NCBI RefSeq assembly: GCF_006439395.2
Contig: NZ_CP083950.1
Coordinates: forward strand, 1,178,001 to 1,242,000
Length of the DNA: 64,000 nt
DNA from: Mesorhizobium sp. B4-1-4
GTDB lineage: Bacteria > Pseudomonadota > Alphaproteobacteria > Rhizobiales > Rhizobiaceae
Reading direction: 5' to 3'
Shown here piece by piece: positions 49,040 through 57,395 of this stretch (positions are counted from its first letter, which is position 1; every line of letters starts with the position of its first letter). A model generated the notes under the pieces. It saw only the letters and a list, made by a program, of their open reading frames with translations. It was not told the DNA's origin and searched no databases. The translations under genes were made by a program, and so were the position numbers.

Positions 49040-51022
49040 ATGTCTGAGGGGGTCTTCAAGCGTCTGTTCGAGCCGGCAAAATTGCGTGGCAAAACGCTGC
49101 GCAATCGGATCGTGTTTGGAGCGCATACCGCCAATATGGCCGAAGAGGGGCTGCCGACAGAACGCCATGTCGGCTACTACGCCGAACGCGCGATCGGCGG
49201 AGCCGGTATGATCGTGGTCGAGCCGATGCCTGTACATCAGGCCGCGGTGCTGACGCGCGGCAACTTTCGCCCCTCCGACGACAGCGTCGTTCCGCATTTT
49301 CGCAAAGTGACGGATGCAATCCGCGGCAATGGCGCCATCGCTATCCAGCAGCTCTACCACGTCGGTCAACACGCGGATGCCGACAACTCGTTCCATGCAG
49401 GCTGGTCGCCTTCCGGCTTACCGAGCTATCACGACTCCGACGGTTCGCATCGGATGTCCGAGCGCCAGATCGAAGAAACGATCGACGGTTTCGTACAGGC
49501 TGCGCGCCGCTGCCGCGACGCCGGCTTCGACGGCGTCGAGGTCTGGGCCGCGTACCATTCGATGCTGGACCAGTTCTGGACGCCCTGGTCGAACCGCCGG
49601 GACGACCGATGGGGCGGCAGCCTCCAAAATCGGACCCGGATGAGCCGCGAGGTGATGACGCGCATTCGCAAGGAATGCGGCGAAGACTTCATCGTCGGTC
49701 TTGCTATCAATGACGAACCGGAAGTCGAAGTGGCGCTGAAGCGCGAGGCATTGGCCGAGATAATCGACCTCCACGACCGTGACACCTTGATGGATTATGT
49801 TACCTGCGGGACGGGTTCCTACTTCGATTTCTACAGGATCATGCCGACCTTCCTATATCCGGAAAAGCTCGGCGCTGATCTTGCAGCGGTGCTCAAATCG
49901 ACCGTGAGCCATGCGTTGATCACCGCCGAGAGCCACATCCGTACTCCTGAGAACGCCGAGAGCGTGCTGAGTGAAGGCCGCGCTGACCTTGTCTCCATCG
50001 TGCGCGGGCAGATCGCCGATCCGCATCTTGCTGCAAAAGCTGCCGCCGGACGGCACGAGGACATCCGCGGGTGCCTGTCCTGCAACCAGATGTGCTGGGG
50101 TCGACGCAGCCGCGACTATTGGATCAGCTGCGTGATCAATCCCTCGGCCGGGCGAGAGTGGGAATGGGGCGGCGACCGCTTCACCGCAGCCGTTCGGCCG
50201 AAACGCGTGTTTGTTGTCGGCGGCGGCCCGGCCGGCCTCGAAGCGGCGCGTGTGGCAGCCGAGCGCGGTCACCGGGTCACGCTGGCCGAGGCATCGGATC
50301 GCCTGGGCGGCCAATTCCGGCTTGCCGGCCTGCAGCCGCGCCGGGCGCAGATCCTGGACCTCATCGACTGGTACCAGCGTCAGCTCAGCCAGCTTCAGGT
50401 GGACGTGCGGTACGGTCAGTATGTCGAAGCCGAGGATATCGAACGCGAAGGCGCGGATCACGTCATTGTCGCGACCGGCTCCATGCCTCAGGACGGCGCT
50501 TTTCAGCGGGCATTGCCGCAGTGGGACGGGATTCCGGGTGGCGGCTCGGTCCTTTCTGCCGAAGCTGTGATGGCCAGAGAAGCAAGACCGGGGAAAAATG
50601 TGGTTGTCCTGGACGATGGCGGCAACTGGAAAGGGTGTGGCACCGCCTGGAAACTCGCCGAGGATGGGCACAATGTGACGATCGTGACCCCTGACGCCTT
50701 GGTCGGTAAGGAACTCCAGCGAATGGCCGCGGATGCGCCGCTGCGTCGGGCACTCGCCGGGCTGAAGGTCAAGTTTGTGACCGAGAGCGCCATCGTGCAC
50801 TGGGATGGCAGGGTGGCGAGGGTCGCTTCGCTGCTCGACGGGACCGAGCATGAGGTCGAGGCCGACGCATTGGTCTTCGCCGCCACCAGCATGGCGCAGG
50901 ACGGCCTGTCCGTCGAGCTCGAAAAGCGCGGAATTGCGCACACCTCTATCGGCGATTGTACCGCTTCCAGACAGGCCGCATTTGCCATCCATGACGGGCG
51001 CAAGGTGGCGCTTGGTCTTTGA
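49040..51022 (+). CDS. OYE-family FMN/[4Fe-4S]/FAD oxidoreductase, probable N-demethylase
   Basis: A 660-residue enzyme of the trimethylamine dehydrogenase/2,4-dienoyl-CoA reductase architecture. The FMN TIM barrel spans about residues 5-340 (RNRIVFGAHTANMAEEGLPT; IAIQQLYHVGQHA; FDGVEVWAAYHSMLDQFWTP). The cluster cysteines are Cys345, Cys348, Cys352 and Cys364 (CLSCNQMC...C). The FAD/NAD domain begins with VFVVGGGPAGLEAARVAAER (about 390-409). Relatives oxidatively remove N-methyl groups from dimethylglycine, N-methylproline or trimethylamine. Context with an MttB protein and an HpbD-like epimerase favours an N-methylproline-type substrate. ATG 49040 follows CAGGAG. Confidence 0.88.
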   Translation: MSEGVFKRLFEPAKLRGKTLRNRIVFGAHTANMAEEGLPTERHVGYYAERAIGGAGMIVVEPMPVHQAAVLTRGNFRPSDDSVVPHFRKVTDAIRGNGAIAIQQLYHVGQHADADNSFHAGWSPSGLPSYHDSDGSHRMSERQIEETIDGFVQAARRCRDAGFDGVEVWAAYHSMLDQFWTPWSNRRDDRWGGSLQNRTRMSREVMTRIRKECGEDFIVGLAINDEPEVEVALKREALAEIIDLHDRDTLMDYVTCGTGSYFDFYRIMPTFLYPEKLGADLAAVLKSTVSHALITAESHIRTPENAESVLSEGRADLVSIVRGQIADPHLAAKAAAGRHEDIRGCLSCNQMCWGRRSRDYWISCVINPSAGREWEWGGDRFTAAVRPKRVFVVGGGPAGLEAARVAAERGHRVTLAEASDRLGGQFRLAGLQPRRAQILDLIDWYQRQLSQLQVDVRYGQYVEAEDIEREGADHVIVATGSMPQDGAFQRALPQWDGIPGGGSVLSAEAVMAREARPGKNVVVLDDGGNWKGCGTAWKLAEDGHNVTIVTPDALVGKELQRMAADAPLRRALAGLKVKFVTESAIVHWDGRVARVASLLDGTEHEVEADALVFAATSMAQDGLSVELEKRGIAHTSIGDCTASRQAAFAIHDGRKVALGL

Positions 51023-51073
51023 CGATCGCGAAAGGCGCCAGACCAGGCAAGAATGAACGGGGCTAATGTCTGA

Positions 51074-52183
51074 ATGCGTATCCAGTCAATCAAAGTCTAT
51101 CAGGTGCTTCTGCCCGTCAAAGGCGGTGCCTACCGGATGGCCAGCGATACCGTGCAGAATTTGGACAGCACGCTGGTTGAAGTGACCACCGAGGACGGAC
51201 TATCGGGCTGGGGCGAGACTTGCCCGATCGGCCCCGTTTATCAGCCGCAACACGCTCTGGGCGCGAGAGCGGCAATTGCCGAAATGGCGCCTGGCCTCGT
51301 GGGCGAGGACACAGCGTCCATGCGCCGCCTCGCCAAAAGAATGGACGAGCGGCTGAACGGGCATAACTATGCCAAGGCGGCCCTGGATATAGCTCTCCTC
51401 GACCTCGCCGGCCAACGGTTGGGCGTTCCGGTTTCAACACTTCTAGGCGGTGCTCTCACCGATCGTGTGCCGTCTTACTATTCGACAATTGTCGGTGCTC
51501 CCGACGAGACCGCGCGTATTGCCCTCGACAAGGTCAAGGCCGGCTACCCACGGCTGCAGATCAAGATCAGCGGGCGGGATCTCGAACAGGACGTCGCCAC
51601 GGTGCACAAAGTATGGGAGGCGGTCGGCTTCAAGGCACGGATCGCCGTCGACGCCAATCGTGGCCTGACCGCTGCCGCGGCGCTGCACATCGATCGGCTT
51701 TGCCAGGCAATTCCATTCGTGTTCGAACAGCCTTGCAATACCATGGAGGAAGTCGCTGGTCTCAAAGGACGCGTTACCCATCCGATCTATCTCGATGAGA
51801 ACACCGAGGATTTGAATGCCGTGCTGCGGGCGGTTAGTTCAGGCATCGCGGATGGTTTCGGACTGAAAGTCACGCGCCTTGGCGGTCTCACCAAGATGGT
51901 CACGGTTCGCGACCTCTGTGCGATTCGATCGCTTCCGCACAGCTGCGACGACGCCTGGGGCGGGGATATCATCGCTGCGGCATGCGTGCATCTTGCCGCT
52001 ACCGTCGAGCCGAGACGTTTCGAGGGAGCCTGGATCGCGCAGGAGTACATCGAAGGACATACCGATCCCGTAAACCCGATCGTGATCGAGAACGGGCATA
52101 TACGCGTCCCGCAGATGCCAGGGCTCGGTGTCAAGCCTGAGCGCTCCCAACTCAACGCGCCGATCGCGACTTTCGGAGACTGA
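51074..52183 (+). CDS. Enolase-superfamily epimerase resembling 4-hydroxyproline betaine 2-epimerase (HpbD)
   Basis: A 369-residue (beta/alpha)7-beta barrel enzyme of the mandelate racemase/muconate lactonizing type. The acid/base lysines are Lys164 (RLQIKISG) and Lys265 (FGLKVTRLGG). The metal ligands are Asp193 (AVDANRG), Glu218 (FEQPC) and Asp241 (YLDENTED). From memory, HpbD holds the betaine between Tyr56 and Trp320; this protein has Tyr56 (GPVYQPQHALG) and Trp320 (FEGAWIAQEY) at the same numbers, and the KGGAYRMAS opening is also shared. It would invert C2 of (hydroxy)proline betaine. It follows the flavoprotein gene after 51 bases. Confidence 0.87.
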   Translation: MRIQSIKVYQVLLPVKGGAYRMASDTVQNLDSTLVEVTTEDGLSGWGETCPIGPVYQPQHALGARAAIAEMAPGLVGEDTASMRRLAKRMDERLNGHNYAKAALDIALLDLAGQRLGVPVSTLLGGALTDRVPSYYSTIVGAPDETARIALDKVKAGYPRLQIKISGRDLEQDVATVHKVWEAVGFKARIAVDANRGLTAAAALHIDRLCQAIPFVFEQPCNTMEEVAGLKGRVTHPIYLDENTEDLNAVLRAVSSGIADGFGLKVTRLGGLTKMVTVRDLCAIRSLPHSCDDAWGGDIIAAACVHLAATVEPRRFEGAWIAQEYIEGHTDPVNPIVIENGHIRVPQMPGLGVKPERSQLNAPIATFGD

Positions 52184-52308
52184 AGATCGAATGATGTGAT
52201 CCGTGCAAGCAGACGAGCCGCCCGAAGGCTTCATGAGCCGCAAAAAAGCCGATATGCACGATGCGTGGTATTTGATTGCCGTCCGCAGCCAAACATTCGG
52301 GGAAATCC

Positions 52309-52785
52309 ATGAAACTGCTGCTCGCTGCCATCCTGTTGATTGCCGCACCCGCCGCCGCTTGGGCTGGTTCGGCGTCCGACGCCGTGAAGTTCTTCTATGT
52401 TCCGCAGGTCAAGTTCGAAGCCGACGCACAATACCGGGATCGCTTCACCGAGCCGGTGACGAAACTGTTCGATCTCAACGACCAGGCAGCCAAGAAGAAT
52501 CCGGACCAGGTCGCCTGCATCGACTTCGACCCTGGTCTGGATGCGCAGGATTTCGACCAGAAGACCGTTTCCAAGACCCTGAAACTGTCCGAAACGGTGG
52601 ATGGCGATACGGCGCAGGTGGTGGCGAACTTCAACCTTTTTTCGGAAGGTGACGATTCACCGCGCGAAATGCACTGGTCGCTGAAGAAGGTCGATGGCAA
52701 GTGGAAGGTATCGGATATCGCTTCCAAGACCAGCGACTGGACGCTGAGCCAACTCGAATGCATGACGGGCCAAGATCAGGAGTGA
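52309..52785 (+). CDS. Secreted DUF3828-like protein, first of a tandem pair
   Basis: A 158-residue protein with a Sec signal peptide (MKLLLAAILLIAAPAAAWAG). The mature part resembles DUF3828/NTF2-like small secreted proteins: AVKFFYVPQVKFEADAQYRD, CIDFDPGLDAQDFD, then MHWSLKKVDGKWKVSDIASK and a C-terminal Cys. Two Cys residues shared with the next protein could form a disulfide. ATG 52309 follows GGGGAAATCC. It is a paralogue of the product encoded 4 bases downstream. Function is unknown. Confidence 0.78.
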   Translation: MKLLLAAILLIAAPAAAWAGSASDAVKFFYVPQVKFEADAQYRDRFTEPVTKLFDLNDQAAKKNPDQVACIDFDPGLDAQDFDQKTVSKTLKLSETVDGDTAQVVANFNLFSEGDDSPREMHWSLKKVDGKWKVSDIASKTSDWTLSQLECMTGQDQE

Positions 52786-52789
52786 TGCG

Positions 52790-53386
52790 ATGGCCCGTCG
52801 TCCGATCCTGGCGCTGTCGGCCATGTGCCTGTTGGCGGGTTTGAACGGCGCCGCTGCCCAGGGGTTGCTCGGCGCGCCGCCGGCAAACGCTCCGGCCGGG
52901 ACCGTGCCGGGCGACAGCGGTTCGCCGCCGGCGAATGCGCCCGGCGGAGCCGTGGAGCCTGCAACGCCACCAACTGCCGGCGGACCTCCGGCTCCCATCC
53001 AGCCAGGGTCGCCGACGGCGGTGGTGAGGCCGTTCTACGATCAGGTCGGCCTGGAGATCGATCCCTCGCAGCGCGGCCACTTCGTGGATCCGGCGAAAAC
53101 GGTGCTCGACAAGAGCGATGGGTTGCGCAAATCCGGGCAGGGCGAGTGCCTCGACCCCAACATGGCGCTCGACAATGCCGACTACGACAAGGACGAGATC
53201 GACAAGAGCCTGAAGACACTCGAGGCGATCAATGGCGATCAGGCCAAGGTCATCGTCGCCTTCGTCGTCGCCGGCAATCCGCACCGCCTCGAATGGAAGC
53301 TCAAGAAGGTCGGCGGCGAATGGAAGATATCGGACCTTTTGTCGGTGACCGGCGAATGGGCGCTCAGCCAATATCAATGCGAATGA
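52790..53386 (+). CDS. Secreted DUF3828-like protein, second of a tandem pair, with Pro-rich linker
   Basis: A 198-residue paralogue of the upstream protein. After the signal peptide (cleavage near GAAAQG, residue 24) comes a Pro/Ala/Gly-rich linker (about 28-75), absent from the first copy. The domain follows: VVRPFYDQVGLEIDPSQRGH, ECLDPNMALDNADYDKDEID, LEWKLKKVGGEWKISDLLSV, ending SQYQCE. The WALSQYQC/WTLSQLEC endings show the common origin. Function is unknown. Confidence 0.78.
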   Translation: MARRPILALSAMCLLAGLNGAAAQGLLGAPPANAPAGTVPGDSGSPPANAPGGAVEPATPPTAGGPPAPIQPGSPTAVVRPFYDQVGLEIDPSQRGHFVDPAKTVLDKSDGLRKSGQGECLDPNMALDNADYDKDEIDKSLKTLEAINGDQAKVIVAFVVAGNPHRLEWKLKKVGGEWKISDLLSVTGEWALSQYQCE

Positions 53387-53394
53387 CGGTCGAA

Positions 53395-53856
53395 CTAGCC
53401 GCGCCCGCGATAGGGGGCCACGCCGGTGTCCGGCAGCCAGGCGCCTTCCGGCGGAGCGCCGGTTTGCCAGAAGACGTCGATCGGGATGCCGCCGCGCGGG
53501 AACCAGTAGCCGCCGATGCGCAGCCACAGCGGCTTGGTCGCCGCCACGATGCGCCGGCCGATCATGACGGTGCAGTCTTCATGGAAGGCGCCATGGTTGC
53601 GAAACGAGGTCATGAACAGCTTCAGCGACTTCGATTCCACCAGCGCTGCGTCGGGTGCGTAGTCGATGACGATATGGGCGAAATCCGGCTGCCCGGTGAC
53701 CGGGCACAGCGAGGTGAATTCCGGGCAGGTAAAGCGCACGATGGCGGGCGGTCCGTCACCGCGCGTAAACGGCACGGTCTCCAGGACCGCCTGTTCGGGG
53801 CTCTGTGGCGTCTCGACATGCGCCCCGAGCTGGGTGAGGGTTTTGGTATCAATCAT
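53395..53856 (-). CDS. queF: NADPH-dependent preQ0 reductase
   Basis: Reduces 7-cyano-7-deazaguanine to preQ1 in queuosine synthesis. The 153-residue type I enzyme has the catalytic Cys51 in [15 protein letters not shown] with Asp58, the QueF motif ESKSLK (74-79), and FHEDCTVMI. The frame extends to 53931, but ATG 53856 follows AAGGAG and gives a normal N-terminus. No other queuosine gene and no obvious preQ1 riboswitch were seen next to it. Confidence 0.95.
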   Translation of the reverse strand: MIDTKTLTQLGAHVETPQSPEQAVLETVPFTRGDGPPAIVRFTCPEFTSLCPVTGQPDFAHIVIDYAPDAALVESKSLKLFMTSFRNHGAFHEDCTVMIGRRIVAATKPLWLRIGGYWFPRGGIPIDVFWQTGAPPEGAWLPDTGVAPYRGRG

Positions 53857-53990
53857 GAGTGGCTCCTTGGTGTTGGCCGCTGGAAATTCCACGGCAGCGA
53901 ACACGAAACAAAGGTCGAACAAGCCCCGCATCCATTTGGCTGCGGCGCATTTGGGCGCTCATTAGCACAATTTCAAACGGCAGGAAGACG

Positions 53991-56036
53991 ATGACCAGCA
54001 ACGACCCGCTTCTCCAACCCTACCAGCTCAAACATCTGACGTTGAAGAACCGGGTGATGTCGACCAGCCACGAGCCGGCCTATTCCGAGGACGGCATGCC
54101 GAAAGAACGCTACCGGCTCTATCATGCCGAAAAGGCCAAGGGCGGCATGGCGCTGACCATGACCGCCGGCTCGGCCATCGTCTCGCGCGACAGCCCTGCC
54201 GCCTTTGGCAATCTGCATGTCTATGAGGACCGGATCGTGCCGTGGCTCAGCGAGCTCGCGGATGCCTGCCACGAACATGATTGCAAGGTGATGATCCAGA
54301 TCACCCATCTCGGCCGCCGCACCGGCTGGAACAAGGCCGACTGGCTGCCGGTGCTCTCGGCCTCGCCGGTGCGCGAGCCCGCACACCGTGCCTTCCCCAA
54401 GACCATCGAGGACTGGGACATCGAGCGCATCGTCGCCGACTATGCGTCCGCCGCCCAGCGCTGCCAGGCCGCGGGCCTCGACGGCATAGAGTTCGAGTCC
54501 TACGGCCATCTTATGGATGGTTTCTGGTCGCCGGCCACCAACCATCGCGACGATGAGTTCGGCGGCTCGCTCGACAACCGGCTGCGCTTCACCGACATGG
54601 TGCTGGACGCGGTACGGGCGGCGGTGGGCGACAAATTTGTCGTCGGCATCCGCATGGTCGCCGACGAGGATTTCGAGAAAGGCCTGTCCAAGGAGGAGGG
54701 CATCGAGATCGCCAGGCGACTGGCCGGTTCGGGTAAGGTCGATTTCCTCAACATCATCCGCGGCTCGATCGAGACCGATGCCGCCCTGACGAAGGTCATC
54801 CCGGTGACCGGCATGCGGTCTTCGCCGCATCTCGATTTCGCCGGTGAGGTGAGAGCGGCGACAAAGTTCCCGACCTTCCACGCGGCGCGCATTTCCGATG
54901 TCGCCACGGCGCGCCACGCGATTGCCACCGGCAAGCTCGACATGGTCGGCATGACCCGAGCACATATCGCCGACCCGCACATCGTCAGGAAGGTGATGGA
55001 GGGCCGCGAACATGAGATCCGCCCGTGTGTGGGCGCCACCTATTGTCTCGACCGCATCTATGAGGGCGGCGAGGCGCTGTGCATCCACAATGCGGCGACC
55101 GGCCGCGAGGCCGATATCCCGCACATCATCGTCAAGACGGACGGGCCGAGCAAGAAAGTCGTTGTCGTCGGCGCCGGTGCCGGCGGACTGGAGGCGGCGC
55201 GCGTAGCGGCCGAGCGCGGCCATCAAGTCATGGTCCTGGAGGCGTCGTCACAAGCGGGCGGCCAGGTGCGACTGGCGACGCAGAATCCGCGCCGCAAGGA
55301 GCTGATCGGTATCATCGACTGGCGGCTGGCTGAACTCGACCGGCTCGGCGTCGAAATCCGCTACGATACCTGGGCGGAGAAGGACGACGTTCTGGCGCTG
55401 GCGCCCGATGTGATCGTCATTGCCACCGGCGGCCTGCCGCAGAATCCGCCGCTGACGGCGGGCGACAGTCTCGTGACGTCGAGCTGGGACATCATGGCCG
55501 GCAGCGTCAAGCCGGCCGAAAATGTGCTGCTCTATGACGACAATGGCGGCCATCAGGGCATGGGCGCGGCCGAACTGATCGCCAACAGCGGCTCGAGGCT
55601 GGAACTGGTTTCGCCGGAACGCTTCTTCGCGCCGGAAATGGGCGGCATGAACCACGTGCCGTATGTCAGGGCCTTCCAGGAAAGGGGTGTCACAGTCACC
55701 ATCAACACGCGCCTGCGTTCAGTGCGGCGCGAGGGCAATCAACTGGTCGCGGAACTCGCTTCGGATTTTGCCGATGGCTGGCGCGGGGAACGCAGGGTCG
55801 ACCAGGTGGTGGTCGAGCACGGCACGGCGCCGCTCGACGACCTCTATCTCTCATTGAAGCCGCTCGCGAAGAACGGCGGCGCGGTCGACTATGAACGCCT
55901 GGTCAACGGCGGCGACATCTTTCCCGCGCGCAATCAGCAAGGAACCTTTGTGTTGTTCCGAATCGGCGACGCCGTCGCCTCGCGCAACATCCATGCCGCC
56001 ATCTATGACGGCATCAGGTTCGGCCTGCGGATCTGA
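53991..56036 (+). CDS. Second OYE-family oxidoreductase, N-methylproline/dimethylglycine demethylase-like
   Basis: A 681-residue FMN barrel plus FAD domain, the same architecture as the product at 49040. The barrel runs from LKHLTLKNRVMSTSHEPAYS to about residue 345, and the FAD site is VVVVGAGAGGLEAARVAAER (390-409). The cluster cysteines differ: Cys346, Cys352 and Cys364 in CVGATYCLDRIYEGG...C, without the usual CxxCxxxC. This pattern fits the StcD/DgcA-like demethylases as I recall them. It stands divergent from queF, 1.8 kb downstream of the betaine cassette, and may demethylate a later intermediate. ATG 53991 follows AGGAAG. Confidence 0.86.
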   Translation: MTSNDPLLQPYQLKHLTLKNRVMSTSHEPAYSEDGMPKERYRLYHAEKAKGGMALTMTAGSAIVSRDSPAAFGNLHVYEDRIVPWLSELADACHEHDCKVMIQITHLGRRTGWNKADWLPVLSASPVREPAHRAFPKTIEDWDIERIVADYASAAQRCQAAGLDGIEFESYGHLMDGFWSPATNHRDDEFGGSLDNRLRFTDMVLDAVRAAVGDKFVVGIRMVADEDFEKGLSKEEGIEIARRLAGSGKVDFLNIIRGSIETDAALTKVIPVTGMRSSPHLDFAGEVRAATKFPTFHAARISDVATARHAIATGKLDMVGMTRAHIADPHIVRKVMEGREHEIRPCVGATYCLDRIYEGGEALCIHNAATGREADIPHIIVKTDGPSKKVVVVGAGAGGLEAARVAAERGHQVMVLEASSQAGGQVRLATQNPRRKELIGIIDWRLAELDRLGVEIRYDTWAEKDDVLALAPDVIVIATGGLPQNPPLTAGDSLVTSSWDIMAGSVKPAENVLLYDDNGGHQGMGAAELIANSGSRLELVSPERFFAPEMGGMNHVPYVRAFQERGVTVTINTRLRSVRREGNQLVAELASDFADGWRGERRVDQVVVEHGTAPLDDLYLSLKPLAKNGGAVDYERLVNGGDIFPARNQQGTFVLFRIGDAVASRNIHAAIYDGIRFGLRI

Positions 56037-56317
56037 TCCGCGGCTAGCCTAGATCGGCATGTTGAACGGCCTTATGATCTGGATGCTGGATGCGCCCGGC
56101 GCGACCGATTTCGGCAACGCGCCCTGTGCCCGCATGATGTGGACGCAGGCCGTGCGCATATCTTGCCGGAGATCGTGATACAGCACGGCCGAGATGCGTC
56201 GGCGTTGGTGGCGCGCGGTCTGGCCTGCATACGAGAGCCCATCTATGCCGGCCTGGCCGCGCGCCCGCACGTCATTGGCTCATCGCCGGGCAACGTGCGA
56301 TCTTTGTAAGCGTATGT
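56037..56317. other. Intergenic stretch with coding-like debris
   Basis: No intact gene. A plus-strand frame from 56059 (MLNGLMIWMLDAPGATDFGN) stops after about 39 codons, and another frame then reads ILPEIVIQHGRDASALVARG with LACIREPIYAGL. The text looks like decayed coding sequence but I cannot name the family. Confidence 0.3.
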
Positions 56318-56725
56318 TCAGATCATCCTGGCGGTCGCCATGCACAGCACGGTGACCACCAGCAGCCATGCGGCGATGCGTTCGCCCATCGCCATTCTGG
56401 CGCGCAATCGAGTTGCGATTTCCGCATTGGCGCCGGCAAGCTGCCTGCTGGGCGCTCTGACCATGGCGCCGAGCACGCCGGCGGCGGCGAATGCGGCCAG
56501 GATGCCGAGCGCCAACACCATTTCCATCGAGCCGAAATAGGCGCCGTGGAAAAAATACCACAGCAGCGCCCCGGTCAGGAAGACCATGCCGGCCGCGCCC
56601 ATCTGCGGCTGGATGAAGCGTTCCGCCTTGATCTCTGGATCGCGGGCAAGCGTGATGGTGGTGCCAGCCCAGAACACTCCCGCCATGACGTGAAGACCGA
56701 TGACGACGATGTAGACATATTGCAT
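56318..56725 (-). CDS. Small four-helix membrane protein
   Basis: A 135-residue inner-membrane protein with four hydrophobic segments: IVVIGLHVMAGVFWAGTTIT, MGAAGMVFLTGALLWYFFHG, MEMVLALGILAAFAAAGVLG and IAAWLLVVTVLCMATARMI. The HVMAGVFWAG opening recalls CopD-like/DUF2269-type membrane proteins, but I do not assign it. A perfect 16-bp palindrome lies 35 bases upstream of its start and a MarR gene is divergent, so it is probably under MarR repression. Confidence 0.75.
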   Translation of the reverse strand: MQYVYIVVIGLHVMAGVFWAGTTITLARDPEIKAERFIQPQMGAAGMVFLTGALLWYFFHGAYFGSMEMVLALGILAAFAAAGVLGAMVRAPSRQLAGANAEIATRLRARMAMGERIAAWLLVVTVLCMATARMI

Positions 56726-56759
56726 GCCGACTCTCCTCTCTCGCTTGCTGCGCTCTGAT

Positions 56760-56775
56760 AGTTAGATATCTAACT
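56760..56775. promoter_or_regulatory. Perfect 16-bp palindrome AGTTAGATATCTAACT, probable MarR operator
   Basis: A self-complementary site with an extra half-site (GTTAGATGTC) directly to its right. It lies between the small membrane protein gene (minus strand) and the divergent MarR gene, next to the former. Confidence 0.8.
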
Positions 56776-56832
56776 GTTAGATGTCAATGTATAATCGCGA
56801 ACCTGTTCCATCCATGGAAAACACCGTCCAGA

Positions 56833-56943
56833 GCCGGATGATTTCAGGTCGATCGACCTGAAATCTGAATGCGCCTCTAGATCAAAGGGATAGAGCATGA
56901 CATCGTCCGAAAACCGCTTCACACTTTTTGGCATCATGCTCTA
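56833..56943 (-). repeat. Dispersed intergenic repeat, copy 2 (about 110 bp)
   Basis: The reverse complement reads GAGCATGATGCCAAAAAGTG and later TCAGGTCGATCGACCTGA and AATCATCCGG, matching the copy at 3600-3711 along its length. Here the internal palindrome is perfect. The element ends 10 bases before the MarR start codon. Confidence 0.88.
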
Positions 56944-56953
56944 GTGTCCGGCA

Positions 56954-57385
56954 ATGACGCCCTTTGAACGCCCGCCTGTCGGCATGAATCTCGGCCGCAC
57001 AGCCAAGCTTGTTGCACAAGCCTTCGATGCCGCTTTGGTTGAAGCGGGCGGGACCTTGCCGGTCTGGCTGACGCTGCTGTCTGTCAAGTCGAGCAAGCAG
57101 GCCAACCAGCGCGAACTCGCCGGCATGATCGGCATTCAGGGGGCGACACTGACCCATCATCTCAACGCGATGGAGACACAGGGCCTGCTGACCCGCCGCC
57201 GCGATCCCGTCAACCGTCGGGTTCATCTGGTCGAACTGACAGAGGCGGGTGAAGCGCTGTTCGAGACGTTGCGGCAAGCAGCGCTCGTCTTCGACAAGCG
57301 GCTTCGCGCAGGATTGTCCGATGAGCGGCTGAAGGAGTTCGCGGACATGCTGGCGTTGTTGCGTGCCAATGTCGGCGGGATGTGA
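56954..57385 (+). CDS. MarR-family regulator
   Basis: A 143-residue winged-helix protein. The recognition helices are NQRELAGMIGIQGATLTHHL (about 52-71) and the wing RRRDPVNRRVHLVELTEAGE is typical MarR. It is divergent from the small membrane protein, with a palindromic operator between them, so repression of that gene is likely. The dispersed repeat sits directly in its 5' region, leaving only about 10 bases for a ribosome site; the promoter must lie within or beyond the repeat. Confidence 0.88.
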   Translation: MTPFERPPVGMNLGRTAKLVAQAFDAALVEAGGTLPVWLTLLSVKSSKQANQRELAGMIGIQGATLTHHLNAMETQGLLTRRRDPVNRRVHLVELTEAGEALFETLRQAALVFDKRLRAGLSDERLKEFADMLALLRANVGGM

Positions 57386-57395
57386 CGACCGCATT

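Noticed and set aside
53857-53990. preQ1 riboswitch upstream of queF
   Set aside because: No preQ1 aptamer pattern was seen between the queF start and the divergent gene.
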